A stretch of 64,000 nt of DNA, taken from NCBI RefSeq assembly GCF_002845275.2, contig NZ_CP088149.1, positions 3,592,501 through 3,656,500 of the forward strand, given 5' to 3'. This stretch comes from Pseudomonas sp. S06B 330 (lineage in GTDB: Bacteria; Pseudomonadota; Gammaproteobacteria; Pseudomonadales; Pseudomonadaceae). Shown here piece after piece: positions 29,430 through 37,764 of this stretch (position 1 is its first letter; every line of letters starts with the position of its first letter). The notes under the pieces were generated by a model. It saw only the letters and a program-made list of their open reading frames with translations. It did no database searches and was not told the origin of the DNA. The position numbers and the translations under genes were made by a program.

Positions 29430-30281
29430 TTACGGCGCACCGAACATCGCGGTCCAGTAAATCCCGGCGTCGCTTTTTGGATCGACCGCGTAGGCCGCGC
29501 CCAGCTCGCTGTATTGCGGGTTCATCAGGTTGGCGCAATGGCCAGGGCTGGCCAGCCAGCCATCGACCACCTTGCTCGGGGTGTCCTGGCCCGCGGCGAT
29601 GTTTTCGCCGCTCACCTGGCCGGCATAGCCCGCCAGTTCCGCCCGGTCTCCTGGCGTACGGCCATCGCGATCGACGTGGTCGAGAAAGTTCTGGTTGGCC
29701 ATGGCCCGCGTATGCGCCTCAGCGGCCCCGGCCAAGACGGCGTTCCAAGCCAACGGCGCAGTGGCGCTGAAGGCCTGGTTGCCACATTGGCGCTGTTGAC
29801 CACGGGCACTGTTGATCAGCGCCAACAGCTTCTGCCCTTCCGCCTGCCAGTCGCCCAGCCGTGCAGCCAACAACGGCCGTGCCAACACAATGCGCCATTC
29901 ACGCCCTTGCTGGCTCACGCCGATATCGATGAACTGCGGATTGAGCACCACCTGGCAAAAGCTTTCCTGCACCGCTTTCATCGCCGCTTGAGCATCGCGA
30001 GGGCCATTGAGGGTGATGGCCTGGACATTGACCATGGGGTAGCTGGCTTGGGCCAGCGCCTCACGCAAATCATTGCTGCCACTAACCGGCAACACCAGCC
30101 GCGGGTCACTGGCCAGCGGCGGCAGCTCCAACGATGCCTGCCCGGCGCAACGCTGAGCCTGGCTGCGGTAGCTGTTGATCGAATCAATCAGTTGCTCAGG
30201 CTCGCTGGCCTGGGCTGCAACAGCAAGCGCCAACGCCACGGGCAGGCTGGCAAGACGCAGAACGGATGACAGGACGCACAT
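29430..30281 (-). CDS. Secreted CAP-domain (SCP-like) protein
   Basis: A 283-residue exported protein with a signal peptide ending AAQA-SEPE. The C-terminal half is a CAP domain: LALINSARGQQRQCGNQAF, AHTRAMANQNFLDHVDRDG, GENIAAGQDTPSKVVDGWL and SPGHCANLMNP, including the histidine and glutamate positions that line the family cleft. The N-terminal 130 residues form an extra domain I do not recognise. CAP proteins are periplasmic or secreted; their bacterial role is poorly known. GGGAG sits six bases before the ATG. It is divergent from the SleB-like hydrolase. Confidence 0.85.
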   Translation of the reverse strand: MCVLSSVLRLASLPVALALAVAAQASEPEQLIDSINSYRSQAQRCAGQASLELPPLASDPRLVLPVSGSNDLREALAQASYPMVNVQAITLNGPRDAQAAMKAVQESFCQVVLNPQFIDIGVSQQGREWRIVLARPLLAARLGDWQAEGQKLLALINSARGQQRQCGNQAFSATAPLAWNAVLAGAAEAHTRAMANQNFLDHVDRDGRTPGDRAELAGYAGQVSGENIAAGQDTPSKVVDGWLASPGHCANLMNPQYSELGAAYAVDPKSDAGIYWTAMFGAP

Positions 30282-30416
30282 GAAGATCTCCCTTGGACGG
30301 ACTGCGCCCATGATGCGCGATGTCACCCGTCGTCGAACAGCTGGAATGTTTTGAGCGCGGCGTGGTCGACCTTGTAACGGGAAGTGCTGCTTCCCTTTCT
30401 TGCCAAGGGTCCCTAC

Positions 30417-31031
30417 ATGCGCCTTGCCACGATGGTAACCTGCCTTTTTCTGGCCTTCTCTGCACCGCTGGCGGTGGCCGCTGAGCCTAAAGCCAAGGTG
30501 GCCGAAGAGAAAGCTCACGTGTTGGAGCAAAAAGCGGTGGTACAACCGGATGCGCCACCAGCGCCTAAAAGTAAAGCCATCAGCCAGACCGAAGTCCAGG
30601 CAGTGGACCCCGCTGGCCAGGCAGCCCTGGACGATGCCATCACCTGCATGGCACGCAGCATCTATTGGGAATCGAAAGGCGGCAAGTCCTCAGACATGCA
30701 GGCGGTGGCCAACGTGGTGATGAACCGCCTGGGCCATGAGGGGTTTCCGGATACCGTCTGCGGGGTAGTCAAGCAAGGTTCCGAGACCGGTAATTGTCAG
30801 TTTTCCTGGTGGTGCGACGGGCGCTCTGACTCAGTGCAGGAGGAAACCCGCTATTCGATTGCCAAGGAAATCGCACGCAAAGCCTTGAACCGGCAGTTGG
30901 ATGACCGCACTCAGGGTGCCCTGTATTTCCATGACCGCAACGTGTCCCCGAACTGGGCGCATGCGTATGTGAAAACCACAGAAACCAGCGACTTTCTGTT
31001 CTATAAACCGCGCAACGGAACGGCGCGGTAA
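30417..31031 (+). CDS. Cell wall hydrolase, SleB/Hydrolase_2 family
   Basis: A 204-residue exported protein. A signal peptide (ending AVA-AEPK) is followed by a charged linker and, from about residue 70, the SleB-type domain: ARSIYWESKGGKSSDMQAV, VVMNRLGHEGFPDTVCGVVK, CQFSWWCDG and GALYFHDRNVSPNW. The glutamate in YWES is the proposed catalytic acid for peptidoglycan cleavage. It shares its promoter region with the divergent CAP-domain gene. Both products are envelope proteins. Confidence 0.88.
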   Translation: MRLATMVTCLFLAFSAPLAVAAEPKAKVAEEKAHVLEQKAVVQPDAPPAPKSKAISQTEVQAVDPAGQAALDDAITCMARSIYWESKGGKSSDMQAVANVVMNRLGHEGFPDTVCGVVKQGSETGNCQFSWWCDGRSDSVQEETRYSIAKEIARKALNRQLDDRTQGALYFHDRNVSPNWAHAYVKTTETSDFLFYKPRNGTAR

Positions 31032-31048
31032 CCGTGGTTTAATCTCAC

Positions 31049-31606
31049 CTACTCGCTGACGTCCACCAGCGAAATATCCCCTTGCTCGGCACCCGTGGCC
31101 TTACCGGCACGGCGGTCATTCATCCAGCTGGCCAGCTGTTCGCCGAACTCGGCCGGGGCCTTGCGCCCCACCCGTCGGGCGATGTCGAGGATGGTCTGTT
31201 GGGCCAGTGCTTCTTCCATACGTTTTTGCGCCGTGAGCATCACCGCGTGGATTGAGCACGTGCCTTCCTGCGCCCACGAGGGTGGCGAGCCTTCGAACAA
31301 CGCGCAGCGGTCACGCACATCCCGACACTCGAAGATCATCTTGCGCCCGTCGATGGCGGTGACGATATCCAGCACCGTGATTTCGTCAGCAGGGCGGGCC
31401 AGCTTGAAACCGCCACGCACACCTTCGGTGGCAACCACCAGTTTGGCTTTGGCCAGCTTGGTGAAGACTTTGGCCAGGTACTCTTGAGGCACCCCTTGCA
31501 GTTCGGCCAGGTCGCGCACGCTGGCTTCACGGCTATCGCCCAACTCATCGACCAAAAAGGCCAGGCAGTGGATGCCGTACTCCACCCCTGCGCTGTACAG
31601 TGACAT
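31049..31606 (-). CDS. Rrf2-family regulator with three cysteines
   Basis: A 185-residue Rrf2 protein with N-terminal winged helix (YSAGVEYGIHCLAFL, VRDLAELQGVPQEYLAKVF, GVRGGFKLARPADEITVLDI). Three cysteines, Cys94, Cys101 and Cys117, lie where IscR and NsrR hold an iron-sulfur cluster, though the spacing differs. It could therefore sense redox state, NO or cluster supply. A helical, charged tail follows. It is divergent from the NDH-2-like flavoprotein across 347 bases and is the likely regulator of it. GGAG precedes the ATG by six bases. Confidence 0.85.
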   Translation of the reverse strand: MSLYSAGVEYGIHCLAFLVDELGDSREASVRDLAELQGVPQEYLAKVFTKLAKAKLVVATEGVRGGFKLARPADEITVLDIVTAIDGRKMIFECRDVRDRCALFEGSPPSWAQEGTCSIHAVMLTAQKRMEEALAQQTILDIARRVGRKAPAEFGEQLASWMNDRRAGKATGAEQGDISLVDVSE

Positions 31607-31797
31607 GACAATCTCCGACTAACTTTGTCGTAAATAATAACAATGATTTCTACCTAAACGGGATCCGACCGTCTCCCGCAGCCGCCGTCCGTCGGCTAAT
31701 CCCTAGCAGACGAAGCGCTTAATCCTTAGGTATAACCAAGAAACAGAGCGCCCTGAGGGCAAGGTTACCCGGATCCCTTCGGTGATCGAGAGGAAAA

Positions 31798-31836
31798 ATG
31801 ACTTGCACGAATAAACTACGACCAATAAAGTCGTAG
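31798..31836 (+). CDS. Possible 12-residue leader peptide
   Basis: GAGAGG lies four bases before an ATG that reads MTCTNKLRPIKS and stops at TAG. The last five codons lie inside the following stem-loop (31814-31838), so a ribosome on this frame would keep the hairpin from forming. That is the geometry of a translated leader or attenuator. The peptide itself has no run of one amino acid. Confidence 0.35.
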   Translation: MTCTNKLRPIKS

Positions 31837-31838
31837 TT
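31814..31838 (+). promoter_or_regulatory. Stem-loop in the leader of the NDH-2-like gene
   Basis: Perfect 9-bp arms (aactacgac / gtcgtagtt) with a 7-base loop, 115 bases upstream of the flavoprotein start. It overlaps the end of the possible leader peptide. It lacks a clear T tract. Confidence 0.5.
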
Positions 31839-31953
31839 GTTCGGCGCAGCTAGGGCTTCTTTAACAGTCCGCCAACAGCCACCACAGGTACTTGATCTAC
31901 AACGCCTGTGAGCACCCGTTCAAACAACAATCTCTTTTATGTGGAGCAGCAAA

Positions 31954-33156
31954 ATGAAACAGCACATTCTGATTGTCGGCGCAGGTTTTGGTGGTGTCTG
32001 GAGCGCGTTGAGCGCAGCCCGCCTGCTCGACCAGCATGGCCGCAACGATGTCGCCATCAGCGTCCTCGCGCCGCAAGCCGAACTGCGCATTCGTCCACGC
32101 TTCTACGAACCCGACGTGCACCAGATGAAAGCGCCGCTGGGCGACCTGTTCAACGCCGTCGGCGTGACCTTCATCCAGGGCGCCGCCGAGCAGATCGACG
32201 TCGCCGGCAAGCGTGTCAGCTACACCGACGCCCAAGGCCAACGCACCGACATCCGCTACGACCGCCTGGTCATGGCCGCCGGCAGTGGTGTATGGCGCCC
32301 CAACCTTGATGGCCTGAACGAGCATGCTTTCGATGTCGATCAGATCGAGTCGGCGGCGCGCCTGGAACAGCACCTCAAGTCACTGGCCCAGTTGCCGGCG
32401 TCGAACGCACGCAATACCGTGGTCGTTGCCGGTGGCGGTTTTACCGGGATTGAAACCGCTACCGAAATGCCTGGCCGCTTGCGCGCCATCCTCGGTACCG
32501 AGACGGACGTCAAGGTGATCATTGTCGACCGCGGCGCCAAAATCGGCGCGGCCTTGGGTGAAGGCATCAGCCCCGCGATCATCGAAGCCAGCGAGGCTTT
32601 GGGCGTAGAGTGGCGGGTCAATGCGTCGGTGGCGGCGGTCGATGCTGACGGTGTGACCCTGGCCGATGGCGAACGCATCGAGGCCAAGACGGTGATCTGG
32701 ACCGTCGGCGTACGCGCCAATGCGCTGACCGCGCAAGTGCCCGCCGAGCGTGACCCGCAGGGTCGCCTGCATGTCGATCGCAACCTTAAAGTCAAAGGCC
32801 AGGCGCATGTCTATGCCACCGGAGACATGGCCTATGCCGCCACCGACGACCTGGGCAACTTCGCGGTGATGTCCTGCCAGCATGCCATTGCCCTGGGCCG
32901 CTACAGCGGCAACAACGTGGCGGCGGACCTGCTCGGTGTTGAGCCTATGCCTTATAGCCAGCCCAAGTACGTCACCTGCCTGGACCTGGGCGCCTGGGGT
33001 GCGGTGTACACCGAAGGCTGGGACCGTCAGGTCAAGTTGCTGCAAAAAGAGGCCAAAGACCTCAAGACCCAGATCAACACCACCTGGATCTACCCGCCTG
33101 CCGCCGACCGCGCCAGCGCGCTGGCCGCCGCTGACCCGCAGATTCCGGTTGCCTGA
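31954..33156 (+). CDS. NDH-2-like NAD(P)H/FAD oxidoreductase
   Basis: A 400-residue flavoprotein with two nucleotide folds: ILIVGAGFGGVWSALSAARL for FAD and NTVVVAGGGFTGIETATEM for NAD(P)H. The FAD-pyrophosphate motif is VYATGDMAYAATDD. It resembles type II NADH dehydrogenases, which pass electrons from NADH to quinone without pumping protons, but it is shorter and lacks an obvious C-terminal membrane anchor. The electron acceptor is therefore open. GGAG precedes the ATG of MKQHIL. The Rrf2-type gene is divergent; a REP element follows. Confidence 0.83.
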   Translation: MKQHILIVGAGFGGVWSALSAARLLDQHGRNDVAISVLAPQAELRIRPRFYEPDVHQMKAPLGDLFNAVGVTFIQGAAEQIDVAGKRVSYTDAQGQRTDIRYDRLVMAAGSGVWRPNLDGLNEHAFDVDQIESAARLEQHLKSLAQLPASNARNTVVVAGGGFTGIETATEMPGRLRAILGTETDVKVIIVDRGAKIGAALGEGISPAIIEASEALGVEWRVNASVAAVDADGVTLADGERIEAKTVIWTVGVRANALTAQVPAERDPQGRLHVDRNLKVKGQAHVYATGDMAYAATDDLGNFAVMSCQHAIALGRYSGNNVAADLLGVEPMPYSQPKYVTCLDLGAWGAVYTEGWDRQVKLLQKEAKDLKTQINTTWIYPPAADRASALAAADPQIPVA

Positions 33157-33192
33157 TGCGGCGGTTTTTCGTGCATTGACCGCAGACCCTCT

Positions 33193-33220
33193 GTAGCCGC
33201 TGCCGCCAGGCTGCGGCTAC
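33193..33220. repeat. REP element, family A
   Basis: A 28-base element, gtagccgctgccgccaggct plus gcggctac, whose ends form an 8-bp hairpin (gtagccgc / gcggctac). It matches the arms of the pair at 24540-24653. It fills the gap between two convergent genes. Confidence 0.8.
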
Positions 33221-33222
33221 TG

Positions 33223-33978
33223 TCAGGCATGCACCCAACGCCGGTGCAGGCCACGGGCCAGGGCATCAAGCATGAAGCCAAGCACCCCGATCAACAGCAC
33301 CATGGCCATCAACTCCGAGTACGCCAGGCGATCGCGGGTGTCGAGGATGAAGTAACCCAGCCCGGCACTGACCCCGAGCATCTCGCACGGCACCAGCACA
33401 ATCCACAGGATGCCGATGGCCAAACGCACGCCGGTCAGCACATGCCCGATCACGCCGGGGATAATCACCTTGCGTAAAGTCTCCCAACGCGTAGCGCTGA
33501 GGCTGCGACTCAGCTGTAACCAGCGCGGATCAAGCTGACGCACCCCCGCCGCGGTATTGAGCAAAATCGGCCACAACGCAGCGAAGGCCAACAGGAAGTA
33601 GATCGGCTGATCGCCCACGCCCATCAACATCACCACCACTGGCATCCATGACAGCGGCGAGATCATGCGCAGGAACTGAAACGCCGGGGTGGTCGCTGAT
33701 TCAAGGTGACGGTAACTGCCCACCAGCAATCCTAGCGGCACCCCGATCAACAACGCCAGCAACAAGCCAATCAGGATGCGCTTGAGGCTCACCCAGACAT
33801 GCTCATAGACCTCGCCCTGCCCTAGCAACTCGACCAGACTGGCCAAGGTGGCCTCGGGAGAAAAGCGCGCCGACAGGCCATCCGCCTCGCCAAACACATG
33901 CACGCCCGACCACCACAGCAACAACAAGCCGAGCAAGCCGGCAGCCCCCAGGGCGCCATGCACTACATGCTTAACCAT
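33223..33978 (-). CDS. ABC transporter permease (SsuC/TauC/NitT type)
   Basis: A 251-residue membrane protein with six hydrophobic segments and the BPD-transporter coupling loop RSLSATRWETLRKVIIPGVI, where the EAA-type Gly is replaced. Family blocks LIGVPLGLLVGSYRHLE and FQFLRMISPLSWMPVVVML are typical of nitrate/sulfonate/taurine permeases. It is the last gene of a five-gene operon, and its ATG overlaps the stop of the binding-protein gene by one base. It forms the membrane channel with the ATPase and binding protein upstream. Confidence 0.9.
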   Translation of the reverse strand: MVKHVVHGALGAAGLLGLLLLWWSGVHVFGEADGLSARFSPEATLASLVELLGQGEVYEHVWVSLKRILIGLLLALLIGVPLGLLVGSYRHLESATTPAFQFLRMISPLSWMPVVVMLMGVGDQPIYFLLAFAALWPILLNTAAGVRQLDPRWLQLSRSLSATRWETLRKVIIPGVIGHVLTGVRLAIGILWIVLVPCEMLGVSAGLGYFILDTRDRLAYSELMAMVLLIGVLGFMLDALARGLHRRWVHA

Positions 33979-35177
33979 CAGATCGCGAACTCCTCATTGC
34001 GCTCGAAGCTCTCCGGCAAACCAAAGGCTTTGAGCCCGCCCACCGCGGCAATGCTGTTACGCACAAAGCGGTCGTCGACCAGGTCACGCGCCGTCTGTTG
34101 CGGATCGAGGCCAGCGAGGAAACCCTTGTCACCCTCGATCAGGGTGTTCTGCAAGCGCCGCACCAGCTCCTCGGTGTAACTGGGGAAGGGATAGGGCTGG
34201 AAGTCGATGCGTTGCTCGTCCCACTGCACATGCTCGATTGCGCCGCTGGCGATGTAGGCCGAACGCGCCGCGTCAGAAGGCGCCAGTACCTGGCTCAATA
34301 CCTGTGGGGTATGCGGGGTGTAACGGTTTGGACCGGCCTTGGACAGCAAGGCCGCGGCTTCGGCACGGTGATCGCGGGTCCACAACTGAGCCTTGACGAT
34401 GGCGTTGACCACCTTTTGCGACCATTCAGGTCGGTTGTTCAGGTCATGCTCGTGCATGAACACCACACAGCAGGCGTGGTTGCGCCAAATGTCACCGGTA
34501 AAGCGCTGCACGCGACCGACCTTGAGGTCTTCAGCCAGGGCGTTGAACGGTTCGGCGACGATATAGCCGGCAATGCGATTGCTCGCCAGGGCCGGCGGCA
34601 TGTCAGACGGTGGCAGCACCACCAGGTTGACCTCGTTGGCAGCCAATGGCGCACTGGTCGGCTTGGACACTGGCGTCAGGCCGTGGTCGCGAAACAGCTG
34701 TTGCACCACCACGTTATGAATCGAATACCAGAACGGAATCGCCACGCTCTGCCCGCCCAGCTGCTTGATCTGCGTGATACCGGGGGCGACGCTCAGGCCG
34801 GAGCCACCGACATGGTTCCAGGCCACCACCTTGGCCGGCACCTTACTGCCATAGCGCGCCCAGACGGTCATCGGCGAGAGCAGGTGGATGACGTTGACCT
34901 GGCCGGAAATGAACGCCTCAATCACCTGTGCCCAACTGCGCAGCAGCACGGGGCGTTCAGCCTTGATGCCTTCGGCTTCGAACAAGCCGTTGTTGTGCGC
35001 CACCAGCAACGGGGTGGCGTCAGTGATCGGCAAGTAGCCGATACGCACCGGCGCATCCGGGTCGCTGGCCGCACGGGCCTGCAAACTGCTCAGCAGCGGC
35101 ATGGCGCCACCGGCAGTCAGCAAGGCACTGAGTTTGATGAAATCACGACGCGTGTGGGTGAAGTCGTCCAGGCACAT
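33978..35177 (-). CDS. Tat-exported ABC substrate-binding protein (NrtA/SsuA-like)
   Basis: The 399-residue protein begins with a twin-arginine signal (THTRRDFIKLSALLTAGG, cleavage near ARA-ASD), so it is exported folded. The body matches NMT1/NrtA-type binding proteins: VRIGYLPITDATPLLVAHNN, FEAEGIKAERPVLLRSWAQV and GYIVAEPFNALAEDLK. Ligands of this class include nitrate, sulfonates and related anions. Because the operon also encodes a flavoprotein, an organosulfur compound is a reasonable guess. GGAG lies seven bases before the ATG, which is inside the last 35 bases of the ATPase gene. Confidence 0.88.
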   Translation of the reverse strand: MCLDDFTHTRRDFIKLSALLTAGGAMPLLSSLQARAASDPDAPVRIGYLPITDATPLLVAHNNGLFEAEGIKAERPVLLRSWAQVIEAFISGQVNVIHLLSPMTVWARYGSKVPAKVVAWNHVGGSGLSVAPGITQIKQLGGQSVAIPFWYSIHNVVVQQLFRDHGLTPVSKPTSAPLAANEVNLVVLPPSDMPPALASNRIAGYIVAEPFNALAEDLKVGRVQRFTGDIWRNHACCVVFMHEHDLNNRPEWSQKVVNAIVKAQLWTRDHRAEAAALLSKAGPNRYTPHTPQVLSQVLAPSDAARSAYIASGAIEHVQWDEQRIDFQPYPFPSYTEELVRRLQNTLIEGDKGFLAGLDPQQTARDLVDDRFVRNSIAAVGGLKAFGLPESFERNEEFAI

Positions 35178-35991
35178 GGGCAGTCTCCGACGGCAGCGGC
35201 AAAGGTTCAGAAGTAGGTTCGGGTGTGCGGCTGGCCCGCCGAAGGGTTTTGAGGATGTCGATACGCAGCGCGCCCAGTTCCTCAACCCGCTGCTCGCGTG
35301 GCTGCGGCAGGTCAATGTGCCATTGGCCGAGGGTGCGCGCCGGGTGGTTGCCCAGTAGCAACACGCGATCAGACAACAGCAAGGCTTCGTCGATATCGTG
35401 GGTGATCAGGATCGCCGCGGTGTTGTGCTGGGCGATCAGTTGCAGCAACAGTTGCTGCATGTCGGCGCGGGTCACCTCATCGAGGGCACCGAACGGCTCG
35501 TCGAGCAGCAAGACCTGCGGCTGACGCGCCAGGCAACGGGCCAACGCGGTACGTTGGGCCATGCCGCCAGACAGCTGCGCCGGGTACTGCTCGCGGGCAT
35601 GCTGCAGGCCGACCGCTTCGATGGCGTGGTCAATCCGGGCCCGGCGTTCGCTGGCGGCAAGCTTGGGTTGACGGGCGAAATCCAGGCCAAAGGCGACGTT
35701 CTTTTCCAGGCTCAACCAAGGCAACAGGCTGGGGTCCTGAAAGGCTACGGCCAACCGCGGATGCGGCCCCTGCAGCGGCTCGCCGAGCAAACTGACGCTG
35801 CCACTGCGCGCCTGCTGGAGCCCGGCCAACACCCGCAGCAGGCTCGACTTGCCGACCCCGCTGGGGCCAAGAAGGGTGATCACCTCGCCCGGCGCCAGTT
35901 GCAGGTCGAAGTTTTCCAGCACACTTTGCCAGCCCTGTTCGCGCGGGTAACCGAGGCTGATCCCACGGGCTTCGAGTAACACCTCGGTCAT
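35143..35991 (-). CDS. ABC transporter ATP-binding protein (SsuB/TauB-like)
   Basis: A 282-residue ATPase with all motifs: Walker A GPSGVGKSSLLRVLAGL, Q-loop AFQDPSLLPWL, signature LSGGMAQRTALARCLA, Walker B QVLLLDEPFGALDE and the switch histidine ILITHDIDEALLL. It powers the NrtA-type uptake system encoded next to it. It overlaps the acyl-CoA-dehydrogenase-like gene by 4 bases and the binding-protein gene by 35 bases, an unusually long same-strand overlap that implies coupled translation. A C-terminal tail of about 25 residues (PTSEPLPLPSE) looks unstructured. Confidence 0.92.
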   Translation of the reverse strand: MTEVLLEARGISLGYPREQGWQSVLENFDLQLAPGEVITLLGPSGVGKSSLLRVLAGLQQARSGSVSLLGEPLQGPHPRLAVAFQDPSLLPWLSLEKNVAFGLDFARQPKLAASERRARIDHAIEAVGLQHAREQYPAQLSGGMAQRTALARCLARQPQVLLLDEPFGALDEVTRADMQQLLLQLIAQHNTAAILITHDIDEALLLSDRVLLLGNHPARTLGQWHIDLPQPREQRVEELGALRIDILKTLRRASRTPEPTSEPLPLPSETAHVPGRLHPHAS

Positions 35992-37049
35992 GCTGCTGAC
36001 GCCTGGCGCTGCAGCTCGGCGCGCAATTGCACCAGGCTTGGGGTAACGATCGGGACGAAAGCCGATTCACGCCAGCGCCGGGCAAAGCCTGCGCCATAGG
36101 CGCTCAGGTACGCCTTGCCGCCGCTGGCCTGCAACTCTAGCTGTACAGCATCGGCCGCCGTCTCGGCCAGGGTGATACGCAACTTGAACAAGGCTGCCGG
36201 TTGGCTCAGGAAGCGCCCGTCAAGCAAGCCCCTTTTCAACTCACTGACGGTGTTTTCCAGGCGTTCGTGCAGCACGCTCAGCGCTTCGCCGAGAAACGAG
36301 CGTGCGCCTTGCAGGTGGAGGTGCACCTCAGCCAGCGAACGCCGCGCCAGGCCGATGGCCATGGCACATTGCAGGCCAAGGAATGCAGGACGAACAGCCG
36401 GCAGGAACTGCTTGGCGTTCTCGTGCAGCAGCCAGTCACGACTGATGGCGACCTGCTCAAAATTCAACGCCGCGGTGTTGCTCGATTGCAGGCCCATCAG
36501 TTGCAGATCATCCGAACGGGTGAGCCCAACAGCATGATCAGGAATCGCCAGTACGAACGGTGAACCACCCTCTTCTTCAATTGCCGCCGCGACCACGAAA
36601 CCACCCTTGCGCAGGTTGGTGACCCAGTGCAGACGACCGTTGAGGGTCCAGCCCTGATCATCAGCCAGGCCCTTGACCTGAAGCGCTTCAATCCCGGACA
36701 GGTACTTCATCGCGTTGGACAACCCGGTGGCACCGGCCAGGGCGCCGCTCAGCAGCGCCGGCAGCAGGCGCTCGCGCAGGGCGGCGTTTGGGCTGTGCAG
36801 CAAGTATTCGATAAACGCGCGCTGGCCCCAAAATACAAACGCGGCAGCCAACGAGTGGCTAGCAACGTTGGCGATGGTTTCTACCGCGTCAGCCACCGTG
36901 CCACCGCTACCGCCGTGGGTCTGATCGATGCCGACGCGCAGCACCTGCGCTGCGGCCAACTGTGCCAACACGGTTTGCGGGTCGCAGTGGCCCAAATCAA
37001 GGGCTTCGGCCTGAGCATCCAGCCACGTGACCAATGCGGGTTCGAGCAT
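35988..37049 (-). CDS. Acyl-CoA dehydrogenase-like flavoprotein
   Basis: A 353-residue member of the acyl-CoA dehydrogenase fold: N-terminal helical domain (VLRVGIDQTHGGSGGTVADA), middle strand domain (ATGLSNAMKYLSGIEALQ, LNGRLHWVTNLRKGG) and C-terminal helices. It is shorter than true dehydrogenases, and I do not see a clear catalytic glutamate. It may belong to the DszC/SfnC-type flavin monooxygenases found in sulfur-scavenging operons. AAAGGAG precedes the ATG. It sits between the AhpD-like gene and the ABC transporter genes, suggesting it acts on the imported compound. Confidence 0.75.
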   Translation of the reverse strand: MLEPALVTWLDAQAEALDLGHCDPQTVLAQLAAAQVLRVGIDQTHGGSGGTVADAVETIANVASHSLAAAFVFWGQRAFIEYLLHSPNAALRERLLPALLSGALAGATGLSNAMKYLSGIEALQVKGLADDQGWTLNGRLHWVTNLRKGGFVVAAAIEEEGGSPFVLAIPDHAVGLTRSDDLQLMGLQSSNTAALNFEQVAISRDWLLHENAKQFLPAVRPAFLGLQCAMAIGLARRSLAEVHLHLQGARSFLGEALSVLHERLENTVSELKRGLLDGRFLSQPAALFKLRITLAETAADAVQLELQASGGKAYLSAYGAGFARRWRESAFVPIVTPSLVQLRAELQRQASAA

Positions 37050-37070
37050 GTCGTTTACTCCTTTAAAAAT

Positions 37071-37090
37071 GCGCCAGTCTGCGCTGGCGC
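37071..37090 (-). repeat. Hairpin inside the operon
   Basis: Perfect 7-bp arms (gcgccag / ctggcgc) with a 6-base loop between the AhpD-like gene and the flavoprotein gene. It may lower downstream expression or protect the first message segment. Confidence 0.45.
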
Positions 37091-37100
37091 CAAGGGATCG

Positions 37101-37658
37101 TTATGCCGAAGGCTGCCAGCGGTACTTGCTCAGCTCGTTATTGAGCGGCGTTTGGGCGAACACATTAGCAAAGTTGCACAGGGTGGCGAGACTCACACCG
37201 AGAATCACTTCCAGGGCGTGGCCTTCGCTGTAGCCTGCTTCACGAAAGGTGTGGTACCCGGCGTCACTAACATTGCCACGGGTGGCGATCACTTCACGGG
37301 TGAAGGCTGCCAGCGCTTCGAGTTTTTCCTGCGGTAGTTCGCCGCAGGCGCGCAGGGCGTCAACCACCTCTTGCGGCAGCTTGGCCTTGTTCAGGGCCAC
37401 GGCGGTGTGGCCAGCCACACAGAAGTCGCAGCCATGGTTGGTGGCGGCGATCAGTTGCACCACTTCGCGCTCGGCCAAGCTCAGCTCGGCCTTGCCGTTG
37501 AGGGCCGAAACGGTGACATAGGTTTCCAGTGCCGCCGGGGCGTTGGCCAGTACACCGAGCAGGTTGGGAATAAAGCCCGAGTTCTTCTGAGCGTTTTCAA
37601 GGAAGGGACGGGCGGCCTCAGGGGCGCTTTGCAGCGTGTGTAACGTAACGCGCGACAT
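37101..37658 (-). CDS. AhpD-like / carboxymuconolactone decarboxylase family protein
   Basis: A 185-residue all-helical protein with the AhpD dithiol motif in VQLIAATNHGCDFCVAGHTA, where Cys, Cys and the nearby His form the peroxidase site of alkylhydroperoxidase D. Flanking blocks NSGFIPNLLGVLANAPAAL and LEVILGVSLATLCNFANVF are those of the uncharacterised peroxidase-related subgroup. It heads the operon with the flavoprotein and the ABC transporter and could remove peroxide made by the flavoprotein. That link is inferred. It is divergent from an AraC-type regulator. Confidence 0.87.
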   Translation of the reverse strand: MSRVTLHTLQSAPEAARPFLENAQKNSGFIPNLLGVLANAPAALETYVTVSALNGKAELSLAEREVVQLIAATNHGCDFCVAGHTAVALNKAKLPQEVVDALRACGELPQEKLEALAAFTREVIATRGNVSDAGYHTFREAGYSEGHALEVILGVSLATLCNFANVFAQTPLNNELSKYRWQPSA

Positions 37659-37764
37659 GGGTTGGACTCCTGCATACTAGGGGTGTCGCATAAGTCTGTT
37701 GGTTATAAGAAATACCTTCCATATTCTAGAGTCGTTATTACTTGCTCCTGAGTCTTTCCCTTAG

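Larger units (their letters stand above)
31607..31953. other. Long divergent control region between the Rrf2 gene and the NDH-2-like gene
   Basis: There is no full-length gene in these 347 bases. The side near the Rrf2 gene is AT-rich (aaataataacaatgatttc) and probably holds its promoter. Toward the flavoprotein gene lie a small gccctgagggc hairpin, a 12-codon leader frame and a 9-bp stem-loop, listed separately. The spacing suggests a transcribed leader of 100 bases or more. Confidence 0.6.

Noticed and set aside
34098..35216. A 372-codon frame opposite the Tat binding-protein gene
   Set aside because: Antisense shadow with no domain and no start signal; the binding protein and its operon overlaps are unambiguous.
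37659..37764. A sigma-54 promoter for the AhpD/ABC operon
   Set aside because: No TGGCAC-N5-TTGC match was found; the AT-rich stretch with ttataagaaat is suggestive but cannot be assigned.
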